Shown: in pieces, positions 1-6,970 of the stretch | Numbering within the stretch: position 1 is the first letter of the stretch | How the letters are laid out: each line of letters opens with the position of its first letter | Assembly: GCA_900321595.1 (NCBI GenBank) | Contig: ONWP01000404.1 | Location: 1 to 7,161, forward strand | Direction: 5' to 3' | DNA from: an uncultured Eubacteriales bacterium | GTDB lineage: Bacteria > Bacillota > Clostridia > Oscillospirales > Acutalibacteraceae | DNA length: 7,161 nt | Notes under the pieces: generated by a model | What the model was told of the DNA's origin: nothing | The model's input: the letters and a program-made list of their open reading frames with translations, nothing else | Databases searched by the model: none | Position numbers and translations under genes: made by a program

Positions 1-1743
1 ATCTCGGCGCTCCTGCGGGTCTTCCGCGTGATATTCGGACAGAAGGAGGCGCCGGTGACGTATGCCGGGCTCATTCAGGACGTCAGCGCTGAAAAGGCGC
101 GTTACGCCCCCGGCGAACGGGTCACCGTTCGGGTGCGCCTGTCATCGTATGACGACGGCGACAGTCTGATGCTGCGGGTGACGCATCTGGGGAAATCCGT
201 CTTCGAGAAGCGCGTGCCCGTAGCCGGTAACGAGACGGCCGTCGAGCTGCCGCTGCCGATGACCGACTTCACGGGCTACGCCATAGAGTCTGCGCTGGAG
301 CGCGGCGGCAGGATCATCGACAAGTTCTCCGGCGCGGTCGAGGTCGCCTCCGCCTGGTCGAGGTACCCGCGGTACGGGTATCTGACCCGGTATACCGCGG
401 ATGCGGCGCGGCGCGTTGACGACACGCTGGATCGGCTGGCGCGGCACCATATCACGGGGCTGTTCTATTACGATGTGATGGACCGGCACGATCAGCCGCT
501 GGCCGGCTCTGTCAGCGCGCCCGCGCGCAAGTGGCAGACACTGGCGCGGCAGGACGCTTCCTTTGACACGGTCAAAGCGCTGATCGACGGCGGACACGCC
601 CGGTCGATGGACTCCTTCCTGTACAACCTCATCTACGGCGCGTATCAGGATTACGCCTCGCGCGGCATCGATCCGGCGTGGGGGCTTTACCGGGACGCGC
701 ATGCGCAGCAGCAGGATTATCACGGCGAGCTGCCCGGCGCCTGGGAGACGCAGCGGATCTACCTGTTCAATCCGTTGGACGCGCGCTGGCAGGCGAGCTA
801 TCTGGCCGCGATGGGCGACGCGCTGAAGGTGTTCGGCTACGACGGCGTGCAGATCGACTCGCTGGGAAACCGCGGGGACGTCTACGCATCGGACGGGAAG
901 CGGATCGACCTGGCAAACGCGTTCGCGCCGCTGCTGAACCGCCTGCACCGGGAGCTGGGCGCGCGGGTCATCTTCAACCCGGTCTCCGGCTTCGGCGCGG
1001 ACGAGACGCTCAAAAACGCGGCGCTGGATATCGTGTACGAGGAGGTCTGGCCGTGGGACTGCCCGGGCTACGCGGATCTCTATACGCGGGCGGTCTCCCT
1101 GCTGGGCAAGGCCGGAAACAGGGGCGTCGTCATCGCGGCGTATATGGATAAGGAAAAAACCGCCGGCGCGTTCGGCGAGGCCGGCGTCCGGCTGACCGAC
1201 GCGGTCCTGATGGCGGCGGGCGCGGCGCATCTGGAGTTGGGCGACACCGGCATGCTCAAGAGCGAATACTATCCCGGCGCGTCGCTGGAGATCGGCGCGT
1301 CGCTGGAGAAGGCCCTGCGCAGCGGCAGCGATTTCTTCACGGCGTATGAGAACGTCCTGCGAAACAGCGCGTTCGTCCCGAGCGCCCGGAAGACGAGCGT
1401 CGGTCTGAAAAACATCAACAAGGCGCGCGCCGGCGACGTCTGGTGCGCGGTGCGCGAGCGGGAGAACGGCGATCTGGTGATGAATTTCATCAACTTCACG
1501 GGCGTGTCAAACCTCGGGTGGGACGATCCCGACGGCACGCAGACGGCGCCGCAGACGCAGACGAATCTGCGTGTGACGCAGCGCGTGTCGTACGTGCCCA
1601 GACGGCTGTGGATGGCGTCGCCCGACCGCACGGACGGACCGGCGGAGCTGCCCTTCACCGCGGGCGTGGATCTCGGCGGCCGGTATATCACCTTCACGCT
1701 GCCGTCGCTGGAATACATGAATATGGTCGTCGCGGAGATGTGA
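1..1743 (+). CDS. Glycoside hydrolase family 66 protein (dextranase-type), 5' end cut off by window
   Basis: Probable endo-acting alpha-1,6-glucan hydrolase (dextranase) or a related cycloisomaltooligosaccharide-forming enzyme. The frame is open to base 1. The first possible start is GTG at 28, but it has no ribosome binding site, so the true start and any signal peptide lie upstream. Numbering from that GTG: an N-terminal Ig-like beta domain (about 12-105), a (beta/alpha)8 barrel (about 115-430) and a C-terminal beta-sandwich (about 450-571). The barrel contains GYDGVQIDSLG, where D277 matches the GH66 nucleophile position, and DIVYEEVWPW, where E339 (or E338) matches the acid/base. The barrel shows no large insertion of the CBM35 kind found in cyclising GH66 enzymes, which favours plain hydrolase activity; this is inference. 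Three-domain order and length fit a compact GH66 protein. Stop is TGA at 1741-1743. It converges on the minus-strand CotH operon. Family call is firm, exact substrate less so. Confidence 0.88.
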   Translation: MSALLRVFRVIFGQKEAPVTYAGLIQDVSAEKARYAPGERVTVRVRLSSYDDGDSLMLRVTHLGKSVFEKRVPVAGNETAVELPLPMTDFTGYAIESALERGGRIIDKFSGAVEVASAWSRYPRYGYLTRYTADAARRVDDTLDRLARHHITGLFYYDVMDRHDQPLAGSVSAPARKWQTLARQDASFDTVKALIDGGHARSMDSFLYNLIYGAYQDYASRGIDPAWGLYRDAHAQQQDYHGELPGAWETQRIYLFNPLDARWQASYLAAMGDALKVFGYDGVQIDSLGNRGDVYASDGKRIDLANAFAPLLNRLHRELGARVIFNPVSGFGADETLKNAALDIVYEEVWPWDCPGYADLYTRAVSLLGKAGNRGVVIAAYMDKEKTAGAFGEAGVRLTDAVLMAAGAAHLELGDTGMLKSEYYPGASLEIGASLEKALRSGSDFFTAYENVLRNSAFVPSARKTSVGLKNINKARAGDVWCAVRERENGDLVMNFINFTGVSNLGWDDPDGTQTAPQTQTNLRVTQRVSYVPRRLWMASPDRTDGPAELPFTAGVDLGGRYITFTLPSLEYMNMVVAEM

Positions 1744-1810
1744 AAGTGAATGCGGAATTCGGCGCGGTTCGGCATTTCGGGTGGATTTGAAGAGGCGGTC
1801 CGCATTTCAA

Positions 1811-1838
1811 TGCAGGGATCGTCCTGCCGGTCCCTGCG
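1811..1838 (+). other. Stable hairpin in the 3' flank of the GH66 gene
   Basis: The arms 1811-1821 and 1828-1838 pair over 11 positions, nine Watson-Crick and two G-U, around a 6-base loop (1822-1827). The core is a perfect 7-bp repeat, GCAGGGA against TCCCTGC. No T-run follows in either direction, so it is not a classical intrinsic terminator. It lies 67 bases after the GH66 stop and well before the real terminator, so it would be a 3' UTR structure in the GH66 transcript, perhaps protecting the mRNA end. The rest of the 195-base gap (1744-1938), apart from the terminator, shows no gene. Confidence 0.5.
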
Positions 1839-1895
1839 GCGCACGCGTATTGCCGACTTCTTGCGAAGCTCTCAGATCTCGGAACGCAGAACGCA

Positions 1896-1932
1896 CGAAC
1901 AAAAAAACGGCCCGCGGGCCGTTTTTTGTTCG
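1896..1932. terminator. Bidirectional intrinsic terminator between convergent genes
   Basis: A perfect 14-bp GC palindrome (1908-1921, CGGCCCGCGGGCCG) is flanked by seven A on the left (1901-1907) and six T on the right (1922-1927). The symmetry continues outward as CGAAC/GTTCG. Read on either strand it gives a GC stem followed by a U-run, so it can end both the GH66 transcript from the left and the CotH operon from the right. The minus-strand stop codon lies only 7 bases away (1939-1941), as expected for a shared terminator. Confidence 0.93.
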
Positions 1933-1938
1933 TTTGGA

Positions 1939-4743
1939 TCAGATCGTTTTCTCGAGCCGCGCGCTGTATCGCAGGATCAGGCGCGCCTCCCGGGCGGTCA
2001 GTTTGCCGCTGCCGTCGAGGTCGCAGTTGATGAACGCTTGCCCTTCCAGCTTCTCAAGTCTCGCGGAGGCTCTGAGCACCAGTCTCGCGTCCTTCGCGAG
2101 CACCTTGCCGTCGAGGTCCGCGTCGCCGCGCAGCCCCTTCGGCTTCGGCTCGGCGATCTGCGCGCCGCAGCGGGTGCATTTGCCGTCGTCGTCGGGCGCG
2201 GTGTGACCGAGAGCCGGGAGCGTCTCCTGCGGCTTCAGGACTTCGCCGCAGACGAAGCAGACTTCGCCGGAGGTGAGACCCGTTTCGGTGCAGGTCGGCG
2301 CCAGGACGGGCGTCGCCCCGGGCATGTGGCCGGTCGCGGGGACGATCTCCTGCGCCTTCAGGACCTCTCCGCAGACGGCGCAGACCTCGCCGTCGGAGAC
2401 GCCGTCCTCCGTACAGGTCGCCGGTTTTCCGATCACCGCCTCGGGCGTGTGGGGAAGCGCCGGGATCGTCTCCAGCCCGGAGAGTGCTTCGCCGCAGACG
2501 GCGCATTTTTCACCCGCGGTCAGACCGGTCTCGGCGCAGGTCGCCGGCTTCTCCGGAACCGCCTCGGGCGTGTGGGGGATCGTCGGGATCGTCTCCAGCC
2601 CGGAGAGAACTTCGCCGCAGACGGCGCATTTTTCCCCCGCGGTCAGACCGGTCTCGATGCAGGTCGGAGCCTTGGTCGGGACCGTCTTCGGGGTGTGACC
2701 GAGCGCGGGGACGCTCTTCTGCGCCTTCAGGATCTCGCCGCAGACGGCGCATTTCTCTCCCGCGGTCAGACCGGTCTCGGTGCAGGTCGCGGGCTTCGCG
2801 GCGATCTTGGCGACGGTGTGCCACTGGGCGTAGAGATTCGTGGTTCGCGCGTTCAGCGTGATCATGTCGCCGGGGTTGTAATCCGTGCCGGAGCCGTCCG
2901 ATTGCGTGTTCCAGCACTTGAAGCGGTATTTGCTCGTGTTCGGCTTGAGCTTGGAGACGTCGTCGACGAAGCTCGGCAGGACCGTCACGCTTTCGCCCGG
3001 CCGGACGATCTCGCGGTTGAAAAGGTGCCCGGCCACGCCGTTGCCGTCGTAGTACAGCATCGCGGCGGGCTCGGCGAAGGCGTAGTCGAGCGTCGCGATG
3101 CGGTCTGTGATGAACGACCGCAGAGCGTTCCCGGCATCCGTGTATTTGGCTTTGACGTCGTCAAGCTCTGCGAACGTGCCCTTGCCCCAGCGGATCGCGT
3201 CCATGACGAAGGAGCTTTCCAGCGCGGCGAGACTGTCGGCGAGCGCCTGATCGATCCGGGTGCTTGCCTCTGAGATCTCCGAAGCCTTCCAGGCGTCGGC
3301 GGCCGCGTCACGGATCTCCTCATGCTTGAAAATCAGCGTCAACATGCTCTCGATGTCGTTTTTTGTCAGGCCGAACGACGAGTAGGACTGGCCGTTGGCG
3401 TACCACTTGCCCGGATCGTTCAGTGCGACCCCGGCGCGGGTGTCGAAGGTGCCGAGCGAGCGGTCGAAGTCCCAGACCGGCGCGGCGACGAACTTGTCGG
3501 AATCGGCGTCCTTGTAGAAGTAGAAGCTGGTCAGCCCCGCGTCGATGTCCATCGTCAGCTCCTCGAGCAGATAGGTCTTCGCGAAGACCTCCACGTCCAG
3601 ATAATCGGTGAAGCGCCGTCCCTTGCCGTTGACGCCGTCGGACGCGAGGACCGCCTCCTCCATCTCGTTCCAGAGCCCCGCGATGTAGCGGACCTCGGCC
3701 TGTGACGCGAATTCCGGCGACTTGAGCGTAACGCACTGCCCCTGCTTTGAGACGAAGCCGCTGATCTCCTCGTTGTAGCGGTTGAGGAAGTCGACCTCCA
3801 TCAGGTAGCCCCCGGTGATGTTCTCCGGGTCGTTCGGGACGTTCACCCACTTCATGCTGCCCTTGACCCCGCCGTCCTGCGGCTTGTTGTCGGAGCCGGT
3901 GCCGCCCTGTGGCAGCGCCTCGATGTCGTCCACGTCGGGGTTGGCGTCCTCGTTGAGAGAATCGAGATCCGGGATATCCACGCGGGTTTCGCCCACCTCG
4001 ACGCTCTCGCAGACGAGGTAAGAGCCCAGGTATTCGCCGTTGGCGTACAGGTCGACCGGCTGGCGCTTGCCCGTGAAGGGGATGTCGAACCGGTCGGCCA
4101 GATCGAACGCCAGACTGTTGCGCATCAGCGTGTCGTCGGTCCAGTTCGCGAGGAGGCTCCACTTCTTGGCCTTGCCCATGCCGAACAGATCGGTCTTTTT
4201 GTCAAATTTGATGTTGTACGGCTTTTTCGGATAGGTCCAAGTCATGTTGCCGCGTCCCTTGACCGACTTGAGCGCAGCGGCCTCCATCGTGACCGCGCCG
4301 TCCTCGACGACGGTGATCGTGCCCTTCTCCTTGTGCTCCTTGTCCGCGTTGATCGCGTCCATGGAGCCGGATTCGGTCGTGAGGAACACGCTCGGCATAT
4401 CGCTCGAGACGAGAACGTATAATTTGCACTCCGTTTCGCCGAGCTTCAGCGTGTGCTCGCCCGGGGTCAGCGCGTCCGTCGGGCTGCCGTCGGTCAGGGC
4501 CGTCCCGTCCACCGCGGCCTCGCCCGCGAAACGGGGCGTCAGCGCGGCCGGATCGGTCCCGCCGGGCAGGAACAGATAAAACGCGCCGTCAGCGTCGTTC
4601 TTCCAAAGGCGGACGGCAGTGCTGTCGCCGAAGGGAGAGGCTGCAAAATCGGGCAGAGTCTCCGCTCCCGCCGTCAGCGGGACCGAGAAGAGGACGCCCG
4701 CCAGCAGGATCGCCGCGAGGACCGTGCTCAGAACTCGTTTCAT
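1939..4743 (-). CDS. Secreted CotH-family protein with cysteine repeats and C-terminal dockerin-like module
   Basis: A 934-residue exported protein. Residues 1-27 are a signal peptide (MKR start, hydrophobic core, probable cut at AGA|ET). Residues about 110-470 are a CotH domain, the atypical protein kinase fold first known from spore coat protein CotH: KGRGNMTW glycine-rich motif (162-169), KKPYNIKFDKK, D401 at the catalytic Asp position and WDFD (424-427) at the Mg-binding position. Residues about 570-641 resemble a Listeria/Bacteroides (InlB-like) beta repeat ending in LYAQW. Residues 645-863 are cysteine repeats. Residues 871-934 hold two dockerin-like calcium loops. I chose ATG 4743 over the in-frame TTG at 4782 because it has the signal peptide and an AAGGGGGAG site 11 bases upstream. 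It follows the paralogue by 49 bp, so it is probably second in an operon. Extracellular phosphorylation is inferred from the fold; the substrate is unknown. Confidence 0.9.
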   Translation of the reverse strand: MKRVLSTVLAAILLAGVLFSVPLTAGAETLPDFAASPFGDSTAVRLWKNDADGAFYLFLPGGTDPAALTPRFAGEAAVDGTALTDGSPTDALTPGEHTLKLGETECKLYVLVSSDMPSVFLTTESGSMDAINADKEHKEKGTITVVEDGAVTMEAAALKSVKGRGNMTWTYPKKPYNIKFDKKTDLFGMGKAKKWSLLANWTDDTLMRNSLAFDLADRFDIPFTGKRQPVDLYANGEYLGSYLVCESVEVGETRVDIPDLDSLNEDANPDVDDIEALPQGGTGSDNKPQDGGVKGSMKWVNVPNDPENITGGYLMEVDFLNRYNEEISGFVSKQGQCVTLKSPEFASQAEVRYIAGLWNEMEEAVLASDGVNGKGRRFTDYLDVEVFAKTYLLEELTMDIDAGLTSFYFYKDADSDKFVAAPVWDFDRSLGTFDTRAGVALNDPGKWYANGQSYSSFGLTKNDIESMLTLIFKHEEIRDAAADAWKASEISEASTRIDQALADSLAALESSFVMDAIRWGKGTFAELDDVKAKYTDAGNALRSFITDRIATLDYAFAEPAAMLYYDGNGVAGHLFNREIVRPGESVTVLPSFVDDVSKLKPNTSKYRFKCWNTQSDGSGTDYNPGDMITLNARTTNLYAQWHTVAKIAAKPATCTETGLTAGEKCAVCGEILKAQKSVPALGHTPKTVPTKAPTCIETGLTAGEKCAVCGEVLSGLETIPTIPHTPEAVPEKPATCAETGLTAGEKCAVCGEALSGLETIPALPHTPEAVIGKPATCTEDGVSDGEVCAVCGEVLKAQEIVPATGHMPGATPVLAPTCTETGLTSGEVCFVCGEVLKPQETLPALGHTAPDDDGKCTRCGAQIAEPKPKGLRGDADLDGKVLAKDARLVLRASARLEKLEGQAFINCDLDGSGKLTAREARLILRYSARLEKTI
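1942..2133 (-). other. Dockerin-like domain (two calcium-loop/helix repeats) of the distal CotH protein
   Basis: The last 64 residues contain a duplicated motif. The first copy is DADLDGKVLAKDARLVLR with Asp at loop positions 1, 3, 5 and 12. The second is DLDGSGKLTAREARLILR with Asp, Asp, Ser and Glu at the same positions. Each is followed by (A/Y)SARLEK. This is the layout of a type I dockerin, which binds cohesin on a scaffold protein. No cohesin is in the window, so the docking partner is unknown. Many clostridia carry such modules without a full cellulosome. Confidence 0.82.
2155..2811 (-). repeat. Tandem 123-bp coding repeats: 41-residue cysteine repeats
   Basis: Five units encode the pattern A(T)C-x-E-x-G-x(5)-E-x-C-x-V-C-G-E ... 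P-x-(L/I)-x-H-(T/M). They lie at 2692-2811 (40 residues), 2569-2691, 2446-2568, 2323-2445 and 2200-2322, followed by a degenerate end (2155-2199) that keeps one CxxC. Each unit has three cysteines and one histidine in fixed positions. The second and third units match at about 105 of 123 bases by hand count, so the array has expanded recently. Repeats of this style occur in large clostridial surface proteins. Their role is unknown; a metal-binding or disulphide-stabilised stalk is possible. Confidence 0.9.
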
Positions 4744-4754
4744 ACTGGTTCCAT

Positions 4755-4763
4755 CTCCCCCTT
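4755..4763 (-). promoter_or_regulatory. Ribosome binding site fixing the start of the distal CotH gene
   Basis: Minus-strand AAGGGGGAG lies 11 bases before ATG 4743, slightly longer than ideal spacing. It lies inside the extra N-terminal stretch that would be coded from the TTG at 4782, which argues against that longer start. The 49-base gap between the two CotH genes (4744-4792) has no convincing separate promoter or terminator. Confidence 0.7.
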
Positions 4764-4792
4764 GATCTGTGATCGTATTCAAAATGTCAGAA

Positions 4793-6802
4793 TCAAACGC
4801 TTATCATCGTGAAGAAGTGCAGGATCAGCCGGATCGTGGTTCGGACGCGTTCGAAGAAGGACACCAGCTTATTGCTGAAGCCGTCCTCGGGCACCCATAC
4901 GGCGTAGAAGGTGGTGGTCTTGTCGATCGTGACCTTCGTGCCGGCAGGATAGATCTCGCCGCCGCCGTCCGGTTCGGTGCTCCATCCGCCGAGCTTGAGG
5001 AACGGCAGGCTTGTGCGCGGCTTCGCGTTCGGCAGCGTCACCTGACTGCCCGGCGCGTAGGTGGACAGATCCCGGATCATCGACGAGGACATCCGGTTCG
5101 TGTCATAGCGCACGAAGCATCTGGTCTGAGAAAAGATCGGGTTGAGCGTGGCGAACCGCAGCTGGGCGAAGGCCTTGATCGGCTCGAGCGTGGACAGATG
5201 CATGCGCCTGGCCTCGGCGGGTTCGCTCGTGCCGTAATAGTGCCAGCGGATCGCGTTCATGGCCGCCGTGTCGTTGACGGCCGCGCCGATCGTATCGACC
5301 TTCCAGCCGAACGTGTTGAAATAAGGCGTGAACACGTTCTTCCACAGGTCGTAGACCAGCTCGCGGAAATCCGCGTGATTCATCGCCTGCGCCAGCAGGG
5401 ACGGGAGGCTCTCGTCCTGATAGCCGAGGAAGGTATTCATCTGGTAGAAGTTGCGCGGATCCGTGTTGTTGAGCGAGGGGGCGATCAGCTTGTTCACGCC
5501 GCCGCTGCCAAGCGCCAGATCCAGATCCCACGCGGGGCCGTAGGTCAGCTTGCCGTCCACGTCCTTGTACAGGTAAAAGCTGGAGCTGCAGCCGTCGAAG
5601 TTCTCGCAGAATTCCTGCAGGATGTACGCCATCGCGAGGCTTTTCGCGTCGAGGTAGTCGGTGTAATGGCGGCCCTCCTGATTATAACCGGTCTGGGCGT
5701 AGAACGCCTCCTCAAAGGCGGCGTAATAGTCCCGGATGTACTCGACCTCCGCCTTGGAGGCGAATTCCGGCTCCTTCACCACGACGGCCTGTCCGTGCTC
5801 CGTGACGAAGCCGCTGGCCTCGTCCGGGTAGCGGTTGAGCTTCTCCAGCTCCAGCAGGTAGCCGCCGGTGATCTCGTCGGGATCGTTGGGCAGGGACGCG
5901 TATTTATACGTGTTGAAGCTGCGGATGTTCTGGCCGCCGCCCAGCGGGTATTCCTCCGGATCGAGCTCGTTCGCCTTTTCGTTCGCGTCCTCCAGATCGT
6001 AGATGTCCACACGGCCGGAGGCGATCTCGACCTTTTCCGTTAGGGCATACGCGCCCATATACGCGCCGTTGCAGTAGAGGTTGAGCGCGATCACGTCGCT
6101 GGTGGTCTCAATGCCCAGCGCCCGCGCCATGTCGTAATTGAGGCTGTTTCGGATGATCGACAGGTCTGTGGCGTTGGCCAGCAGGCACCATTTCTTGGAT
6201 TTCTCCATGCCGAAGAGTTCCGCTTTCTTGTCCAGCTTGATGTTGTAGGGCTTCTTTTCGTTGAGCCAGGTGGAGTTGCCGCGCCCCTTGATATACTCGA
6301 GCGCGCCGTCGTACTGGATCGTGCCGTCCGCGTCAACGACACGGATCGAGCCGGCCTCCTTGACGGATTTGCTGGCGTTGACGGCGTCCATCGAACCGCT
6401 TTCGGTGTTGATGAAGATCGCCGCGCTGCCCGGCGCCGACATGATGACCAGGTCATACGCCGTGCCGCCGCACATGACGGTGAATTCGTCGCCCTCGGCA
6501 AACGCGTCGGTGGGCACGCCGGTGACCAGCGTCTGGCCGCCGACCGTCACGGGCGCGTCCGCGCTGAACCAGACGATCATGTTTTCCCGGTCTGTCTCTT
6601 CCGGCAGGAACAGGAAGTATTTGCCGCTGTACGGATCCTCGTACCATCTGACCGCTCCCGGGGAAAGGGGATCCGCCGCATCGCCCGTCTTGACGGAAAG
6701 CGTCGCGATCGCGCCTTCGGAAGCGAACGCGCAGACGCACAGCACCGCGGTCAGAATCGCCGCGACGACGATCGTCAGCAGGAGCTTCCAGGTTTTCTTC
6801 AT
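4793..6802 (-). CDS. Secreted CotH-family protein with InlB-like repeat and hydrophobic C-terminal tail
   Basis: A 669-residue exported CotH-family protein, paralogous to the gene that follows it. Residues 1-27 are a signal peptide (MKKTWK start, probable cut at AFA|SE). The CotH kinase-like domain covers about 120-470: NTESGSMDAVNASK, the glycine-rich KGRGNSTW (172-179), KKPYNIKLDKK, GGYLLELEKLNRY, EFASKAEVEY, D403 in ENFDG at the catalytic Asp position and WDLD (425-428) at the Mg-binding position. Residues about 565-636 form an InlB-like beta repeat ending in TFYAVW. The tail 644-669 is rich in Phe, Leu and Ile with spaced Arg, suggesting an amphipathic or membrane-associating helix. There is no dockerin and no LPXTG. 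ATG 6802 has GGAGG 10 bases upstream and a good promoter in front. It is probably the first gene of a two-gene operon. Kinase activity is known for some CotH proteins and inferred here. Confidence 0.9.
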   Translation of the reverse strand: MKKTWKLLLTIVVAAILTAVLCVCAFASEGAIATLSVKTGDAADPLSPGAVRWYEDPYSGKYFLFLPEETDRENMIVWFSADAPVTVGGQTLVTGVPTDAFAEGDEFTVMCGGTAYDLVIMSAPGSAAIFINTESGSMDAVNASKSVKEAGSIRVVDADGTIQYDGALEYIKGRGNSTWLNEKKPYNIKLDKKAELFGMEKSKKWCLLANATDLSIIRNSLNYDMARALGIETTSDVIALNLYCNGAYMGAYALTEKVEIASGRVDIYDLEDANEKANELDPEEYPLGGGQNIRSFNTYKYASLPNDPDEITGGYLLELEKLNRYPDEASGFVTEHGQAVVVKEPEFASKAEVEYIRDYYAAFEEAFYAQTGYNQEGRHYTDYLDAKSLAMAYILQEFCENFDGCSSSFYLYKDVDGKLTYGPAWDLDLALGSGGVNKLIAPSLNNTDPRNFYQMNTFLGYQDESLPSLLAQAMNHADFRELVYDLWKNVFTPYFNTFGWKVDTIGAAVNDTAAMNAIRWHYYGTSEPAEARRMHLSTLEPIKAFAQLRFATLNPIFSQTRCFVRYDTNRMSSSMIRDLSTYAPGSQVTLPNAKPRTSLPFLKLGGWSTEPDGGGEIYPAGTKVTIDKTTTFYAVWVPEDGFSNKLVSFFERVRTTIRLILHFFTMISV

Positions 6803-6854
6803 GGTCTCAGGACCTCCAATCGTCCGTTATATTCTCTGATTCCCATACACATTA

Positions 6855-6883
6855 ACTATATCATAACCGCCGCTTTGTTGCAA
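6855..6883 (-). promoter_or_regulatory. Sigma-A-type promoter with extended -10 for the CotH operon
   Basis: On the minus strand: -35 TTGCAA (6878-6883), a spacer of exactly 17 bases, then -10 TATAGT (6855-6860) preceded by TGA, which makes an extended -10 (TGnTATAGT). Initiation would fall near 6848, giving a leader of about 45 bases before ATG 6802. The -35 sits in an 8-bp palindrome, GTTGCAAC (6877-6884). Confidence 0.75.
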
Positions 6884-6928
6884 CCTGTATTTTTCTCCGA
6901 AAAATGGGGCGTGATTCCGTCTGAAAGC

Positions 6929-6957
6929 TTGACATCGGGGTCAAAATGCGTTATATT
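6929..6957 (+). promoter_or_regulatory. Sigma-A-type promoter for the gene starting at 7060
   Basis: A consensus -35 TTGACA (6929-6934), a 17-base spacer and a -10 TATATT (6952-6957, five of six consensus bases). It stands out in an AT-rich patch inside GC-rich DNA. Initiation would be near 6964, leaving a leader of about 95 bases. It points away from the CotH operon promoter, with 45 bases between the two -35 boxes, so one regulator bound between them could affect both. Confidence 0.8.
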
Positions 6958-6970
6958 TATTGTAACTATT

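Noticed and set aside
142..1230. Long minus-strand open frame (362 codons) opposite the GH66 gene
   Set aside because: Its product is Arg/Val/Gln-rich with no recognisable domain, and it lies wholly antisense to a gene with clear catalytic motifs. Such frames are common in GC-rich DNA.
2155..2811. CRISPR-like regular repeats
   Set aside because: The 123-bp period, lack of unique spacers and in-frame conservation of Cys and Gly show protein-coding repeats.
1750..3273. Plus-strand open frame of 507 codons across the terminator and the CotH repeat region
   Set aside because: It runs through the terminator and antisense to the cysteine repeats. Its internal periodicity only mirrors the 123-bp coding repeats on the other strand.
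4744..4782. Longer start (TTG at 4782) for the distal CotH gene
   Set aside because: It would put 13 non-hydrophobic residues before the signal peptide and place the ribosome binding site inside the coding region.
4744..4792. Separate promoter between the two CotH genes
   Set aside because: Only weak, poorly spaced matches are present on the minus strand; the 49-bp gap fits co-transcription better.
4769..6043. Plus-strand open frame of 424 codons opposite the upstream CotH gene
   Set aside because: Antisense shadow: no ribosome binding site, low-complexity Arg/Val/Glu composition, and the minus strand encodes a clear domain protein.
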